64,000 nt of DNA from Clostridiaceae bacterium (GTDB taxonomy: Bacteria > Bacillota > Clostridia > Peptostreptococcales > Natronincolaceae), in NCBI GenBank assembly GCA_018432235.1, contig JAHDLO010000010.1, positions 516,094 to 580,093 on the forward strand, read 5' to 3'. Positions 32,422 through 40,807 of this stretch are shown piece after piece (the first letter of the stretch is position 1; each line of letters opens with the position of its first letter). Below the pieces are notes generated by a model. The model saw nothing but the letters and a program-made list of their open reading frames with translations, made no database searches and had not been told where the DNA came from. The position numbers were made by a program, and so were the translations under genes.

Positions 32422-32524
32422 AAAGCTGCAGCACAAGCCCTATCCACTGGTATGCCATGGCCTTTTGAAATCCTTTTAAGAAAAAGTCATAGTACAGTGG
32501 GTATAGGTATGTTCTGCAGCTTTT
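32422..32524 (+). repeat. ~100-base imperfect stem-loop after the repressor gene
   Basis: Arms starting AAAGCTGCAG pair with a right arm ending CTGCAGCTTTT over about 28 bases; inner parts CCTAT.CACTG/CAGTGGGTATAGG also pair. It could be a terminator of the repressor transcript or a small non-autonomous element. A comparable but different long stem occurs at 57438-57537. Confidence 0.55.
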
Positions 32525-32557
32525 ATATGGTGTACCGCAACGATTACGTCCTCCATT

Positions 32558-33175
32558 TTAATAAACAACCAAATTCCTTTGATACAGGGTTTTGTAAGCC
32601 TCCCCCTGCTTCATCTGAAATACCAGCTGGTAGGTTCCGGCAGCCTCAAAGGCGATATTATTAAAGGATACTGTTCTGATGAAGCTTCCTTCCTCCTCGG
32701 TCACCACCACCTGATTTTCACCATCATTGTAATGAATTTCTCCCGATGGATTGAGAATGACTATACGGTAGGTATACTTGCCCTTTATAAGCCCCTCGAT
32801 TTGAAGCAGACCCTTAAAGCTGTTATCATTGCCCTTTTGCAGCATTCTTAGGGTATTTGCTATGGATACGCTGCCGTCTGAATTTTCCTGAATCTCTTTA
32901 GCAATTATCATATCGATTTCCGGCTTAATAATATTGACGGTTCTAGTGGTGGAGTTCCATTCTGCTATGGTCTTTAAGCTTTCTGAAACCTCTCGCACCG
33001 GCATCATTGTTTTACCGAAGAAGATAACCGCAGGTATGTCGCTCTTGACCCTTTTGTTGTTCACTATGATATTTACTATAGAAAAGCCTTCATATTCTCC
33101 ATTATTTGAGAAGGATATTATTGCAGTAGACAAAACCAACAGGCAGGTCAGTATTATTACCAATCGTTTCTTCAC
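32558..33175 (-). CDS. secreted stalk-domain protein
   Basis: The 205-residue protein has a signal peptide (MKKRLVIILTCLLVLSTAIISF) and a copper-amine-oxidase N-terminal-like stalk domain with VFFGKTMMPVREVSESLKTIAEWNSTTRTVNI. A C-terminal beta domain (YTYRIVILNPSGEIHYND...AAGTYQLVFQMK) follows. It has the same overall plan as 29382-30149, although the sequences are only loosely alike. Both flank the repressor/activator pair. Its function is unknown, probably at the cell wall. Confidence 0.7.
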   Translation of the reverse strand: MKKRLVIILTCLLVLSTAIISFSNNGEYEGFSIVNIIVNNKRVKSDIPAVIFFGKTMMPVREVSESLKTIAEWNSTTRTVNIIKPEIDMIIAKEIQENSDGSVSIANTLRMLQKGNDNSFKGLLQIEGLIKGKYTYRIVILNPSGEIHYNDGENQVVVTEEEGSFIRTVSFNNIAFEAAGTYQLVFQMKQGEAYKTLYQRNLVVY

Positions 33176-33263
33176 TTATATTCCTCCCTTCTTTATTTAT
33201 GTTGATATTATGATATGTCGTTCTATATATTTATTGTCCTTCTCAATTGTATATTCTAATATT

Positions 33264-34019
33264 TTATTGGGCTGCAGTTTTTCCGCTCCAAAACCATACC
33301 AGCGAAAAGCCCATGATAAATAATACTATAACTACTGCGTCGAAATGATATGGCAGCAATGCCCTAGAGGACCCTAATATCAGCCCTGCGAAGAAGTAGG
33401 ATATCATGCCACGATGTCGTTTATATAGTCTTTCCAGGAGATTAAGCAGCAGGAATATTCCCGCCAGACTTCCCAGGCCGAAAACCAGCAGTTTACTAAT
33501 GGCCAGCTCCTTAACATAGAAAAGTATCGTATCGTATAAGCCCATTAAAATCAGAACCGAGCTTCCGGGGATTCCGGGAATAATCATGGCAGCACTGGCT
33601 ATCGCACCCCCCACGAATAATACTATAAGGTTGACATCCTCGCCTGCCGTCATGACATTAATCGGCTCTCCCACCATAAAAAAGCCCACTGCCAGTCCTA
33701 TCAATAAATAGGTCAAATGCTTGGTGTCCAGCTTGGGGCAGCTATTTAGCACGGCTCTAATGGAGGCCAATAAACAGCCTAATAGAAAGGCCGCTGTTGC
33801 ATCCCGATAATTTTCAAATACAAAGGCAAAGGCCAAGCCGCCAAGAAAAATACCTACTATGGCGCCAATCAATAGTGGAATATATGGCTTTATTCTAAGC
33901 CTTACCAAGTCCTTAACCATTTGCTCGTATATCCCTAATATTACAAAAACAGTTCCGCCACTCATGCCCGGTAGTACTATTACAAATCCTGCTACTAATC
34001 CTTGTATTAAAAGTTCCAT
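33264..34019 (-). CDS. DUF368 polyprenyl-phosphate transporter (PopT family)
   Basis: This 251-residue protein has about eight membrane helices. It carries the two DUF368 inverted-repeat motifs, VLPGMSGGTVFVILGIYE near residue 16 and IIPGIPGSSVLILMGLYD near residue 146. DUF368 proteins (PopT) are reported to return undecaprenyl phosphate to the cytoplasmic face for wall and teichoic acid synthesis. It is monocistronic. No abnormal features. Confidence 0.85.
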   Translation of the reverse strand: MELLIQGLVAGFVIVLPGMSGGTVFVILGIYEQMVKDLVRLRIKPYIPLLIGAIVGIFLGGLAFAFVFENYRDATAAFLLGCLLASIRAVLNSCPKLDTKHLTYLLIGLAVGFFMVGEPINVMTAGEDVNLIVLFVGGAIASAAMIIPGIPGSSVLILMGLYDTILFYVKELAISKLLVFGLGSLAGIFLLLNLLERLYKRHRGMISYFFAGLILGSSRALLPYHFDAVVIVLFIMGFSLVWFWSGKTAAQ

Positions 34020-34150
34020 GGCTCCTCCACCTGTATATCTATTTTTGTCATATATTTAATTTGCCCATATATTGTAGTGTATTTCAATATTTGTTTGGTA
34101 AATTCCTCCTTACTTTTTCTTAAAAAAGTATAAAAAGATTATAAAGGCCA

Positions 34151-34186
34151 GAAGAAAAGCCTCGACCATGGAAATAGGTCAAGGCT
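34151..34186 (-). terminator. terminator of the symporter gene
   Basis: On the minus strand AGCCTTGACC and GGTCGAGGCT form a stem followed by TTTTCTTC. A second hairpin at 34210-34248 has its T-run on the plus strand. Confidence 0.7.
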
Positions 34187-34260
34187 AGGTTAGTCATATA
34201 AACCGTTGGGAAGAATGTATGGCATCCATACGGGCTTCTTCTTTTTTTCAATTCACTATT

Positions 34261-35502
34261 TTATTCGTTATCCTCTTCCTCCATCTTATGCACCAGCTCT
34301 GTAAGCCCTATATTCAGCTCTCCCTCTGTGGCCGATACAGCAACTGCAACCGCCGCATCTCCAACCACATTGACAGTGGTCCTTGCCATATCCAGTACCC
34401 GGTCTATACCTGCAATCAAGGCTGATCCCTCCAATGGCAAGCCAACGGAGGTTAATACCATTGTCAGCATAATAAATCCTGCTCCGGGAACTCCTGCCGT
34501 CCCTATGGAGGCTAGAGTGGCCGTCAAAACTATAGTAAGCTGCTGACCAATCGTTAGGCTTAAACCCAGGGCCTGTGCTACAAACAGCGCGCATACCCCT
34601 TGATATAGTGCCGTTCCATCCATATTTATCGTAGCCCCAAGCGGTAAAACAAAGCTGCATATCCCTCTGGGCACCCCAAGATTTTCTCTGGCTGCTTTTA
34701 TAGTTACCGGTAGAGTTCCCGCACTGCTGGAGGTACTAAAGGCCACCGAAGCAGCAGGTGCAATTCCTTTAAAGAAGCTAATGGGATTCATTTTTGCAAA
34801 GCCTTTGACCAATGATGAATAAACGATTGCCATATGCAGGATACAGCCTATATAAACCGTCAATATCACCTTCGCCAGTGGTATCAGCACTGAAGGGCCA
34901 TTCACTGCCACCACCGGAACGATCAGCGCAAACACCCCGATAGGCGCAAAGCTCATAACGATGGCCGTAAACTTATACATGATTTCTGCAAGACTGTCAA
35001 AAAAGCTGAGAAAGGGTTTGCCCTTTTCACCTATTGTAGTTATCCCTATACCTAAAAACAATGCAAATACAATGATTTGAAGCATATTCCCCTGAACCAG
35101 TGCATTTAATGGGTTGCTCGGTATCATTCCCAGCAGAGTGTCTGTCAATAGCGGTGTTTGTGCTGCTTCTACTGTTACATTTGTAGGAATGCTTAAGCCT
35201 GCTCCTGGATTTACGATATTAGCCAGCAGCAATCCAAGAAAAACAGCTACGGCTGTAGTCCCAAGATAGAAGGCTACTGTCTTTCCTCCTATTCTGCCAA
35301 GCTTTTTCACATCTCCCATACTGGCTGCCCCTACTATTAATGAAGAGAATACCAGAGGAACGATAATCATACGGATCAGATTTAAAAACAGGGTTCCGAA
35401 GGGTGCTATATAGGTTCGTGCTATTTCTGGCGAACCCCCCAGCATAAGACCGATAATAATACCTGCTAAAAGACCGATTAATATTTTTGTGGTTAGCTTC
35501 AT
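34261..35502 (-). CDS. dicarboxylate/amino acid:cation symporter (DAACS)
   Basis: The 413-residue protein is of the GltP/GltT/DctA type. Family motifs are: N-terminal LLAGIIIGLMLGGSPE; AFSTSSSAGTLPVTIKAARENLGVPR (the serine-rich re-entrant hairpin); FVLPLGATINMDGTALYQGVCALFVAQ; and AGIDRVLDMARTTVNVVGDAAVAV. It imports glutamate, aspartate or C4-dicarboxylates with Na+ or H+. Upstream are several TTAAAGTA repeats that may regulate it. The strongly antisense-open frame inside it is a shadow. Confidence 0.92.
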   Translation of the reverse strand: MKLTTKILIGLLAGIIIGLMLGGSPEIARTYIAPFGTLFLNLIRMIIVPLVFSSLIVGAASMGDVKKLGRIGGKTVAFYLGTTAVAVFLGLLLANIVNPGAGLSIPTNVTVEAAQTPLLTDTLLGMIPSNPLNALVQGNMLQIIVFALFLGIGITTIGEKGKPFLSFFDSLAEIMYKFTAIVMSFAPIGVFALIVPVVAVNGPSVLIPLAKVILTVYIGCILHMAIVYSSLVKGFAKMNPISFFKGIAPAASVAFSTSSSAGTLPVTIKAARENLGVPRGICSFVLPLGATINMDGTALYQGVCALFVAQALGLSLTIGQQLTIVLTATLASIGTAGVPGAGFIMLTMVLTSVGLPLEGSALIAGIDRVLDMARTTVNVVGDAAVAVAVSATEGELNIGLTELVHKMEEEDNE

Positions 35503-35529
35503 TCAATCCTCCCCCTTAATTTAAATTTA

Positions 35530-35600
35530 AAGCTAAAGTGCTCCTCTCCTTAAGTTAAAGTAGGTTAAAGTAAATCTTAAAGTAAAAATGTTAAAGTAGA
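35530..35600 (-). repeat. TACTTTAA repeats upstream of the symporter
   Basis: Four copies of TACTTTAA(C/G) occur on the minus strand at 10-14-base spacing, just before the symporter's ribosome site. They may be binding sites for a regulator or a slippage-derived array. The rest of the gap to 36129 holds no recognised gene; a weak AAATCCT...AGGATTTTTTT hairpin lies at about 35762-35802. Confidence 0.5.
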
Positions 35601-36129
35601 GGGCGCATCTTAATGTAATTCTATGAGTAACCCAGACTTCTTTATGTCGATTTTTAACAGATTGCATTAAATACAGATTAAATGTTGGCTTTTCAACATT
35701 TACCTGTGAAACTATTTCTGGTGTGTGTTTTTATGTATCGTGGTATATAGAAAATAATGAAAGGAAATCCTCCAGAAATAGAATTTTGTCGAAGGATTTT
35801 TTTGACGTACGCCTCTTTCGAGTCATTTAGTTGGACTTTGGGTAGGCTTTCAAAACGGCGCTATACTAAAATTTATGCCGGAGTGGACAAATTATACCTG
35901 AAATTTATTTTAGCGGCTTAGAATTGATTTTAGAGAGGGCAAATGAATTAATGATTAGTGAATAGTGTAGTGAGTAGTGAAAATCTTAAATGATATGGTA
36001 CGCCTTTGAAAGTAAAGATTTCATTGCTTTAGGATGAGGGTTTCAAAACATTAGTTATTCACGAAGGGTTTTAACTATTAACTGCTTTGGTATATAATCT
36101 AATAAAAGACCTACGAAGGAAGGTGCTCT

Positions 36130-36717
36130 ATGAAAAATAGAATTCATTATAATTCACCGGTAATACTGACCTATACCATCATATCCTTTATCGCCTTAGG
36201 ACTGGGTTATGTATCCGATCATCAGATAACAAGAATGCTTTTCTCTGTTTATAGAAGCTCCATGGCGGACCCCTTGTTTTATTTTCGACTGCTGGGGCAT
36301 GCCATTGGCCATATTGACTGGCGGCACTATGCCAGTAATTTTATGATGCTGCTGATTATTGGGCCGATATTGGAGGAAAAGTATGGCTCTAAAAGGCTTT
36401 TTTCAATGATGGTTATTACAGCGCTGGTTACAGGGGTGCTAAATCTCTTACTCTTTGAAACGGCTTTACTGGGTGCCAGCGGAGTCGTGTTTATGCTGAT
36501 ACTATTAAGCTCCTTTGTCAATACAGAGAAGGGGAAAATTCCTCTAACCTTTATTCTAGTAATAATCATCTATATCGGTGGAGAGATCTTCAATGCTGTA
36601 ATGATACAGGACAACATTTCTAGGCTCACCCATATCGTCGGCGGCATATGCGGTGGTGTCTTTGGCTATGGCCTTTATAATGGTGGGACTAATAGTAAGA
36701 TTGAGCAAAATTATTAG
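36130..36717 (+). CDS. rhomboid family intramembrane serine protease
   Basis: The 195-residue protein has six membrane helices. It carries the catalytic serine in GASG (Ser117), the second catalytic residue His168 in RLTHIVGG, and the upstream HIDWRHYASNFMMLL helix of rhomboids. It cleaves membrane proteins within their helices. ATG 36130 follows GAAGGAAGG. It is monocistronic. Confidence 0.88.
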   Translation: MKNRIHYNSPVILTYTIISFIALGLGYVSDHQITRMLFSVYRSSMADPLFYFRLLGHAIGHIDWRHYASNFMMLLIIGPILEEKYGSKRLFSMMVITALVTGVLNLLLFETALLGASGVVFMLILLSSFVNTEKGKIPLTFILVIIIYIGGEIFNAVMIQDNISRLTHIVGGICGGVFGYGLYNGGTNSKIEQNY

Positions 36718-36793
36718 AGCAAAAGCTTGGAATATATGTAAAAACCATTTGTTATGATACAATAATCTTAAGAACAAAGGGAGGATGAGGCTC

Positions 36794-37006
36794 ATGAATC
36801 TTAAAGACTTAAGATGGAGGCAAAGATACGAAAATCTTACTAAGGCATATAAGCAATTTGAAGCAGCAATTAATGATTTTGATAAATTATCTCCATTAGA
36901 AAAAGAGGGCTTAATACAAAGGTTTGAGTATACCTTTGATTTATCCTGTAAGAGCTTAAAGCAACACATAGATGAAAATGCTTTAGTACTCTATTCCCGA
37001 CACTAA
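36794..37006 (+). pseudogene. truncated HI0074-type (HEPN-like) nucleotidyltransferase partner
   Basis: The 70-residue ORF matches the N-terminal half of HI0074 proteins (RYENLTKAYKQFEAAIN, LIQRFEYTFDLSCKSLKQHIDEN). It then ends in an unrelated YSRH tail. Full members are about 130 residues and act with a MNT-type nucleotidyltransferase as toxin-antitoxin pairs. No partner gene is next to it, so it is probably a remnant. GGGAGG lies before ATG 36794. Confidence 0.65.
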
Positions 37007-37019
37007 TATGCAGGAAATG

Positions 37020-37062
37020 CAAAAGCCTCCATTGGGTTTATCCGTATACCCTATCAGGAGGC
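37020..37062 (-). terminator. hairpin terminator after the coiled-coil gene
   Basis: GCCTCC/GGAGGC form the stem, with an inner GGGT/ACCC stem and a TTTT tail on the minus strand. It lies between convergent genes. Confidence 0.7.
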
Positions 37063-37078
37063 TTCCTTTATGGTCTAT

Positions 37079-37465
37079 TTATTTTGTCTTTGTGTAATTC
37101 TTACTCTTTACTACCAGCTGGATAGCACTAATATCGCCCTTTAATTCGCTAAGAATTTCTTTGTGTTGTCGTTCATTTACCTGAGCCAGATTTTCTATAG
37201 CCTCGAAGGCTTCTGTGACCTTATCGTCTAATTTTTCCTGACCTAGCTCCAGCTTATCTAATCTAATCTCTACCTTGTCTAATCGGCTCTCTACCCTGTC
37301 TAATTGACCCTCTACCTTGTCTAATCGGCCCTCTATCCTGTCAACTCTATCATCCAATTTGTCAAACCTCTGATTAGTCTCTGTCTTAAATTCCGTCATT
37401 TCCGTCTTGAATTCAATAAATTCAATATACAGCTTTTCCAGTAAGTCAAAGACTTTATCATCCAT
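37079..37465 (-). CDS. coiled-coil repeat protein
   Basis: This 128-residue protein is almost entirely heptad repeats. Residues ~25-85 consist of repeats of the form RLDKVEGQLDRVESRLDKVE. No membrane segment or catalytic domain is present. The DNA repeats the unit TCTAACC.TGTCTAATCGG several times, so the length may vary by slippage. The start is ATG 37465 (MDDKVFDLLEKLY) with AGGTG upstream. Such proteins are common hypothetical cytoplasmic proteins in Clostridia. Confidence 0.7.
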   Translation of the reverse strand: MDDKVFDLLEKLYIEFIEFKTEMTEFKTETNQRFDKLDDRVDRIEGRLDKVEGQLDRVESRLDKVEIRLDKLELGQEKLDDKVTEAFEAIENLAQVNERQHKEILSELKGDISAIQLVVKSKNYTKTK

Positions 37466-37578
37466 ACAGCCACACCTCAATTCATACCTTATATTGATAG
37501 TATAGCATTTATGGTTGCTATGGACAACAAAATTTTACCACCATTAAAGAAAAATATTTTGTTACATTTCAGCGTTAG

Positions 37579-38016
37579 CTATCCAGCAATATACTTAGGT
37601 AGCTCCATGTCTATTTTCATAATATGGTTCACCAGCCAGTTCATCAGAAATTCTGTTAAATTAATAGATATTTCGTCCTGTTGACTGTCTATATCCTTTG
37701 CACCAACTTGATTTACCTTGTCTATGAAATCGCTGTGCTCCTTCTTATGCTTTTTGAAGTAATCCCAGAACAAGGCCAGCTCCTTGTCGTCCTTGATGTC
37801 AGCCATATGCGCCTTCATCATCTGCTCCTCTACCCTAAAGTGCGCTACAGTATAGTCCTTTAGTTCACTTATTATCTCCATTATTCTGTCATAATTATCG
37901 TAGCTCAGCTGAGCTAAAATCTCTTCCTTCAGGGTATTGGTCAAATTGACCAGGTGCTTATGCTGAGCATCCACCTCCTCAATACCGGTTTCCAAGCTTG
38001 ATTGCCATTCCAACAT
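37579..38016 (-). CDS. bacteriohemerythrin, copy 2
   Basis: The 145-residue protein has the full hemerythrin ligand set: TGIEEVDAQHK (His), AHFRVEE (His/Glu), KKHKKEH (two His) and NHIMKID (His/Asp). This gives a di-iron O2-binding four-helix bundle. Compared with copy 1 it has an insert before the HxxxH motif. ATG 38016 is used because GGGAGG lies eight bases upstream. It follows directly on the other hemerythrin, so the pair is probably co-transcribed. In an anaerobe it may sense or scavenge O2. Confidence 0.9.
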   Translation of the reverse strand: MLEWQSSLETGIEEVDAQHKHLVNLTNTLKEEILAQLSYDNYDRIMEIISELKDYTVAHFRVEEQMMKAHMADIKDDKELALFWDYFKKHKKEHSDFIDKVNQVGAKDIDSQQDEISINLTEFLMNWLVNHIMKIDMELPKYIAG

Positions 38017-38045
38017 TTTCATATCCTCCCTTTTCCCCAAACAGT

Positions 38046-38441
38046 TTACCAAAATGCTTTTAAATGCTCCGCCATTGCCCTGTCATCCTCATCAATGTGC
38101 TTTGCAAGCCATTCAATGACTAAAAGCTTTATACTATCCAAAGTCTCATTGTCCACAGTTTTCTTTTGAAGCGCCAGGCTGATATCATAAATCTGATTGA
38201 CCAAATATGTATGCTTTTGTCGGTGCTCCTTGAAGCCAGAATAATGCGCATTGATCATGGCAGCCTCTTCAATGCTGAAATGCTCGCTTACATACGATAC
38301 CAGAAAGCTGAAGCCCTCCTTGATAGCCCTATCATCAGTTGTATCCAAAGATAGGATTTCCCCTACCTTTGCATATATGTTTTTGTGCTGTTGGTCAATT
38401 TCCTCGATGCCTGTTGCAAGGCCTTCATCCCACCACAACAT
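38046..38441 (-). CDS. bacteriohemerythrin, copy 1
   Basis: The 131-residue protein carries all iron ligands: TGIEEIDQQHK, SEHFSIEEAAM, KEHRQKH and KHIDEDD. It is the upstream member of a tandem pair with 37579-38016. GGGGGATGT precedes the ATG. It probably binds O2 reversibly in the cytoplasm. Confidence 0.92.
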   Translation of the reverse strand: MLWWDEGLATGIEEIDQQHKNIYAKVGEILSLDTTDDRAIKEGFSFLVSYVSEHFSIEEAAMINAHYSGFKEHRQKHTYLVNQIYDISLALQKKTVDNETLDSIKLLVIEWLAKHIDEDDRAMAEHLKAFW

Positions 38442-38526
38442 GCTTACATCCCCCTTGTTAATTATAAAATAGTTCTTTAGTCTCAGTATACCCTGTATCT
38501 ATTCGCCAAACCATGACAAAAAACCT

Positions 38527-39336
38527 CTAATTTCCCTTGTCAGCGGGGACGGTTCTTTTTGACAATACTTTTCTTACAGTTTCCCTATTAATGCCGGTAG
38601 CTTCTGAGATTTTTCTTGAGGATAGATTGAATTTAGATTTCAAATCAGCAACTAGTATATCTCTTATTCCTCTATTCTGAGGTTTTTGCAAATCTTTATT
38701 GATTAATTTGTTGTCTGAAAGATAGCATTTCACATATTCCTTTATCGCTTCATTTAACTCAAAATCTTCTTCTTCAATATCAAGAAAACTAATACCTTCT
38801 TCTTTAGAACTAAAATCTTTAAATAGTCTACAGGCATCACGGCGACTTTCAGAAAAAATATCCAGTATCACAGAGGCATCTACCAGCTGACTGCATTCCC
38901 CTTCAACATATGTACCATAGCTACTCCATTTGTAATTCTCCTGGTGACAAATTTTAGCCTTTTCAGGATTTTTATGTATATATCTCAATGCCGACAGTAA
39001 ATAAGCATCATTTTCTATTTCTTCACTTTTATAGCGATCCTGAAACACATGACCAACCCTTTCGTGCTTGTGATTATAGTATTGGGCATAGCTTACACCT
39101 ATCCTTTTCATTGCCCTCTCGATTGGCTCTGCTTCCTCTTTTATTACCAAATGCACATGGTTGTCCATTATACAATATCCATATAAGGTATATTCTCCAT
39201 TTCTTTTTTTATCCAATAATGTGTCCATATATCTCTCTTTATCTTCATCCATCTTGAATATAGCTTTTCTCTCGTTGCCCCTTACCATTATGTGATAGAT
39301 TCCAGTAGTACTCTTCTGTCTCGCATGTCTTGGCAT
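38527..39336 (-). mobile_element. RAYT (Y1/IS200-like) transposase with C-terminal HTH
   Basis: The 269-residue protein has a Y1 tyrosine transposase domain: N-terminal PRHARQKSTTGIYHIMVRGNERKAIF, HUH motif NHVHLVI (His60, His62) and YAQYYNHKHERVGHVFQDRYKSE. A C-terminal HTH follows (LSSRKISEATGINRETVRKVLSK, ~235-258). It is flanked by inverted copies of the REP-like repeat listed below, the arrangement of REP-associated tyrosine transposases. Its last ten residues (RTVPADKGN) are encoded by the flanking repeat at 38537-38565. Confidence 0.88.
38537..38565 (+). repeat. REP-like repeat, copy A (inside RAYT 3' end)
   Basis: Pattern: TTGTCAgc-GGGGACGGTTC-tttttGACAA. It forms the left flank of the RAYT gene and encodes the last residues of the transposase. 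Confidence 0.8.
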
Positions 39337-39395
39337 AGTCTATCCCCCTTCCTTTATTCCAGTTTATACCAGTTGTTTTTTACTGTCAACTTATG

Positions 39396-39423
39396 TTGTC
39401 AACAAGAACCGTCCCCGCTGGCA
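39396..39423 (-). repeat. REP-like repeat, copy B (RAYT upstream flank)
   Basis: This is the reverse-oriented copy, TTGTCA..AGAACCGTCCCCGCTGGCA, about 60 bases upstream of the RAYT start. Together with copy A it frames the gene in inverted orientation. The gap 39424-39533 holds an AAAAAGCTGCTT hairpin similar to the one at 43971. Confidence 0.8.
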
Positions 39424-39533
39424 CTTTGGAAAGCAAAAAGCTGCTTTAGGCCTTGAGATTCACCTAAGAACAGCTTTAAGCATTACCAAATTATTCTATT
39501 CTGTATCATTACTGTCTATATTAGCGGAATTAA

Positions 39534-39562
39534 TTGTCAGCTGGAACCGTCCCCGCTGGCAA
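39534..39562 (-). repeat. REP-like repeat, copy C
   Basis: TTGTCAGCTGGAACCGTCCC then CGCTGGCAA. It lies in the same orientation as copy B, directly after the end of the zinc-ribbon gene. Confidence 0.8.
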
Positions 39563-39565
39563 GGT

Positions 39566-39811
39566 TTATAAAATCTTTTGTAGCTTAATTGGCTCGAAGG
39601 GTTTCATTACCCTATTCTTTTCCTCGTCCATATATAAAATATGTACCATGTTGTCTCTAACCTTCATAACTCTACCCTTAAGCTTTGTTCCAATAACGTT
39701 CACCGGTGCATTTACCACAAGTTTTTTTATACTTTGTGATTGACAGAAACTACATCCCTCATTAAAGCTATCGATTCTTCTACAATCTGCGCAGTAACTA
39801 AGATTATCCAT
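39566..39811 (-). CDS. small zinc-ribbon-like hypothetical protein
   Basis: The 81-residue protein has two CxxC-like pairs near the N-terminus (YCADCRRIDSFNEGCSFCQS), followed by a compact beta region (VIGTKLKGRVMKVRDNMVHILYMDEE). It may be a metal-binding or RNA-binding regulator; the family was not recognised. It lies between REP-like repeats, 4 bases after copy C. Confidence 0.6.
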   Translation of the reverse strand: MDNLSYCADCRRIDSFNEGCSFCQSQSIKKLVVNAPVNVIGTKLKGRVMKVRDNMVHILYMDEEKNRVMKPFEPIKLQKIL

Positions 39812-39922
39812 TCATATGCCCCCATTTTCCGAAATATTTACGGCTGTTGTCTAACTTTTACAGCCATACTATCTATATTATGGAAAATTTAGAAAATTCC
39901 TTCTTTTAGACGAAACATTTTT

Positions 39923-40188
39923 CTATTTTATTTTTTCTGCCCATAGCTGCACACCAGATTGATACAGCATAAAGCCACTGGGTGTATCCTGACTATCATA
40001 TTCAATTGCTATGCCAAAGGATGTCGACTCATAATATTGTTCTGTTACTGAATCTAGCTCTATGGCTGGCTGACCCTCGCCCTGAAGCATTAGCTTACCG
40101 TCCTCAACAAAAATATCTATCACAAGCATATCTTTTATTTCATAGGTGCCAACGTATTTATTTAATTGCTCCTCGGAAACCGTTATGT
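39923..40188 (-). pseudogene. C-terminal fragment of a serine hydrolase (DUF3471-like)
   Basis: An open frame runs from the REP cluster to 39923 with no start near its beginning. It reads EEQLNKYVGTYEIKD, then a DGKLMLQGEGQPAIELDSVTEQ motif, and ends in a beta strand region. This resembles the C-terminal DUF3471 domain of beta-lactamase-like serine hydrolases. The N-terminal catalytic part is missing and the frame stops at REP copy D. An internal ATG at 40129 could give a 68-residue protein. Confidence 0.6.
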
Positions 40189-40352
40189 GTGTCAGTTGGG
40201 ACGGTTCTTTTTGACAACCACGGGTATATCCCTGTCAGTTGGGACGGTTCTTTTTGACAACTATGGCTATATCCCTATTAGGTGTCAGTAAAATTGTCAA
40301 TAGGAACCGTCCCAATTGGCACGATTGTCAAAAAGAACCGTCCCCATTGACA
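40189..40352. repeat. cluster of four REP-like repeats (copies D-G)
   Basis: Copies D (40189-40217) and E (40232-40260) lie head to tail in plus orientation. Copies F (40294-40322) and G (40325-40352) lie in minus orientation. The cluster is therefore an inverted array, as in REP clusters (BIMEs). It abuts the truncated hydrolase fragment. Confidence 0.8.
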
Positions 40353-40427
40353 TTTTTTACAAAATTTGTATTTATCCAGTCATTAATGCTATAATAATAT
40401 TATCAAGAGGATGTTAGGAGGACTCAT

Positions 40428-40733
40428 ATGGATTCAAAGGATTGCACTATATCCAGTGCCCTAAGGATTATTTCCTTTCTTTTATTAATATTTGCTTTAG
40501 CACAGGTGATTACCCCCTTGAAGATACGTTTATTTGGCTCTGATTGGCTTTCTATGTATATCTGCTGTATCCTAGGGACTATTTTAGGCTTTATGGGAAA
40601 TAGGAAAATTGCCGCCACTCAGGCTATAAAGAGAATTGGTAAGCTGGGGGCCTATGGCAATTTGGCAATGACCATAATATTTTTCCCACCCATTTATTTT
40701 TTCTGGGGATACCTGCTGGAATCCTTACTGTAA
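40428..40733 (+). CDS. small three-helix membrane protein
   Basis: The 101-residue protein has about three membrane helices (residues ~10-30, 40-56 and 76-98) and short polar loops. The family was not recognised. AGGAGG is five bases before the ATG. It ends 15 bases before a strong terminator, so it is monocistronic. Confidence 0.65.
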   Translation: MDSKDCTISSALRIISFLLLIFALAQVITPLKIRLFGSDWLSMYICCILGTILGFMGNRKIAATQAIKRIGKLGAYGNLAMTIIFFPPIYFFWGYLLESLL

Positions 40734-40747
40734 AATGGCAATTAATA

Positions 40748-40783
40748 ATCCCCCCGATTTAATATCAGGGGGATCTTTATTGT
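40748..40783 (+). terminator. intrinsic terminator
   Basis: ATCCCCCC pairs with AGGGGGAT, followed by CTTTATTG. It lies after the three-helix membrane protein gene. Confidence 0.7.
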
Positions 40784-40807
40784 TAGGACTATATCGAATG
40801 ATTCCTA

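Noticed and set aside
34286..34660. 124-residue minus-strand ORF inside the symporter gene in another frame
   Set aside because: It is a shadow of a clear DAACS gene, with no ribosome site or family signal.
37079..37465. CRISPR- or VNTR-like array suggested by repeated TCTAATCGG/TCTACC units
   Set aside because: The repeats are the heptad codons of a coiled-coil protein and have no spacers.
40189..40352. CRISPR array formed by repeated GGGACGGTTC units
   Set aside because: The units are in both orientations with irregular spacing, and the same unit is dispersed elsewhere. They fit REP-like repeats.
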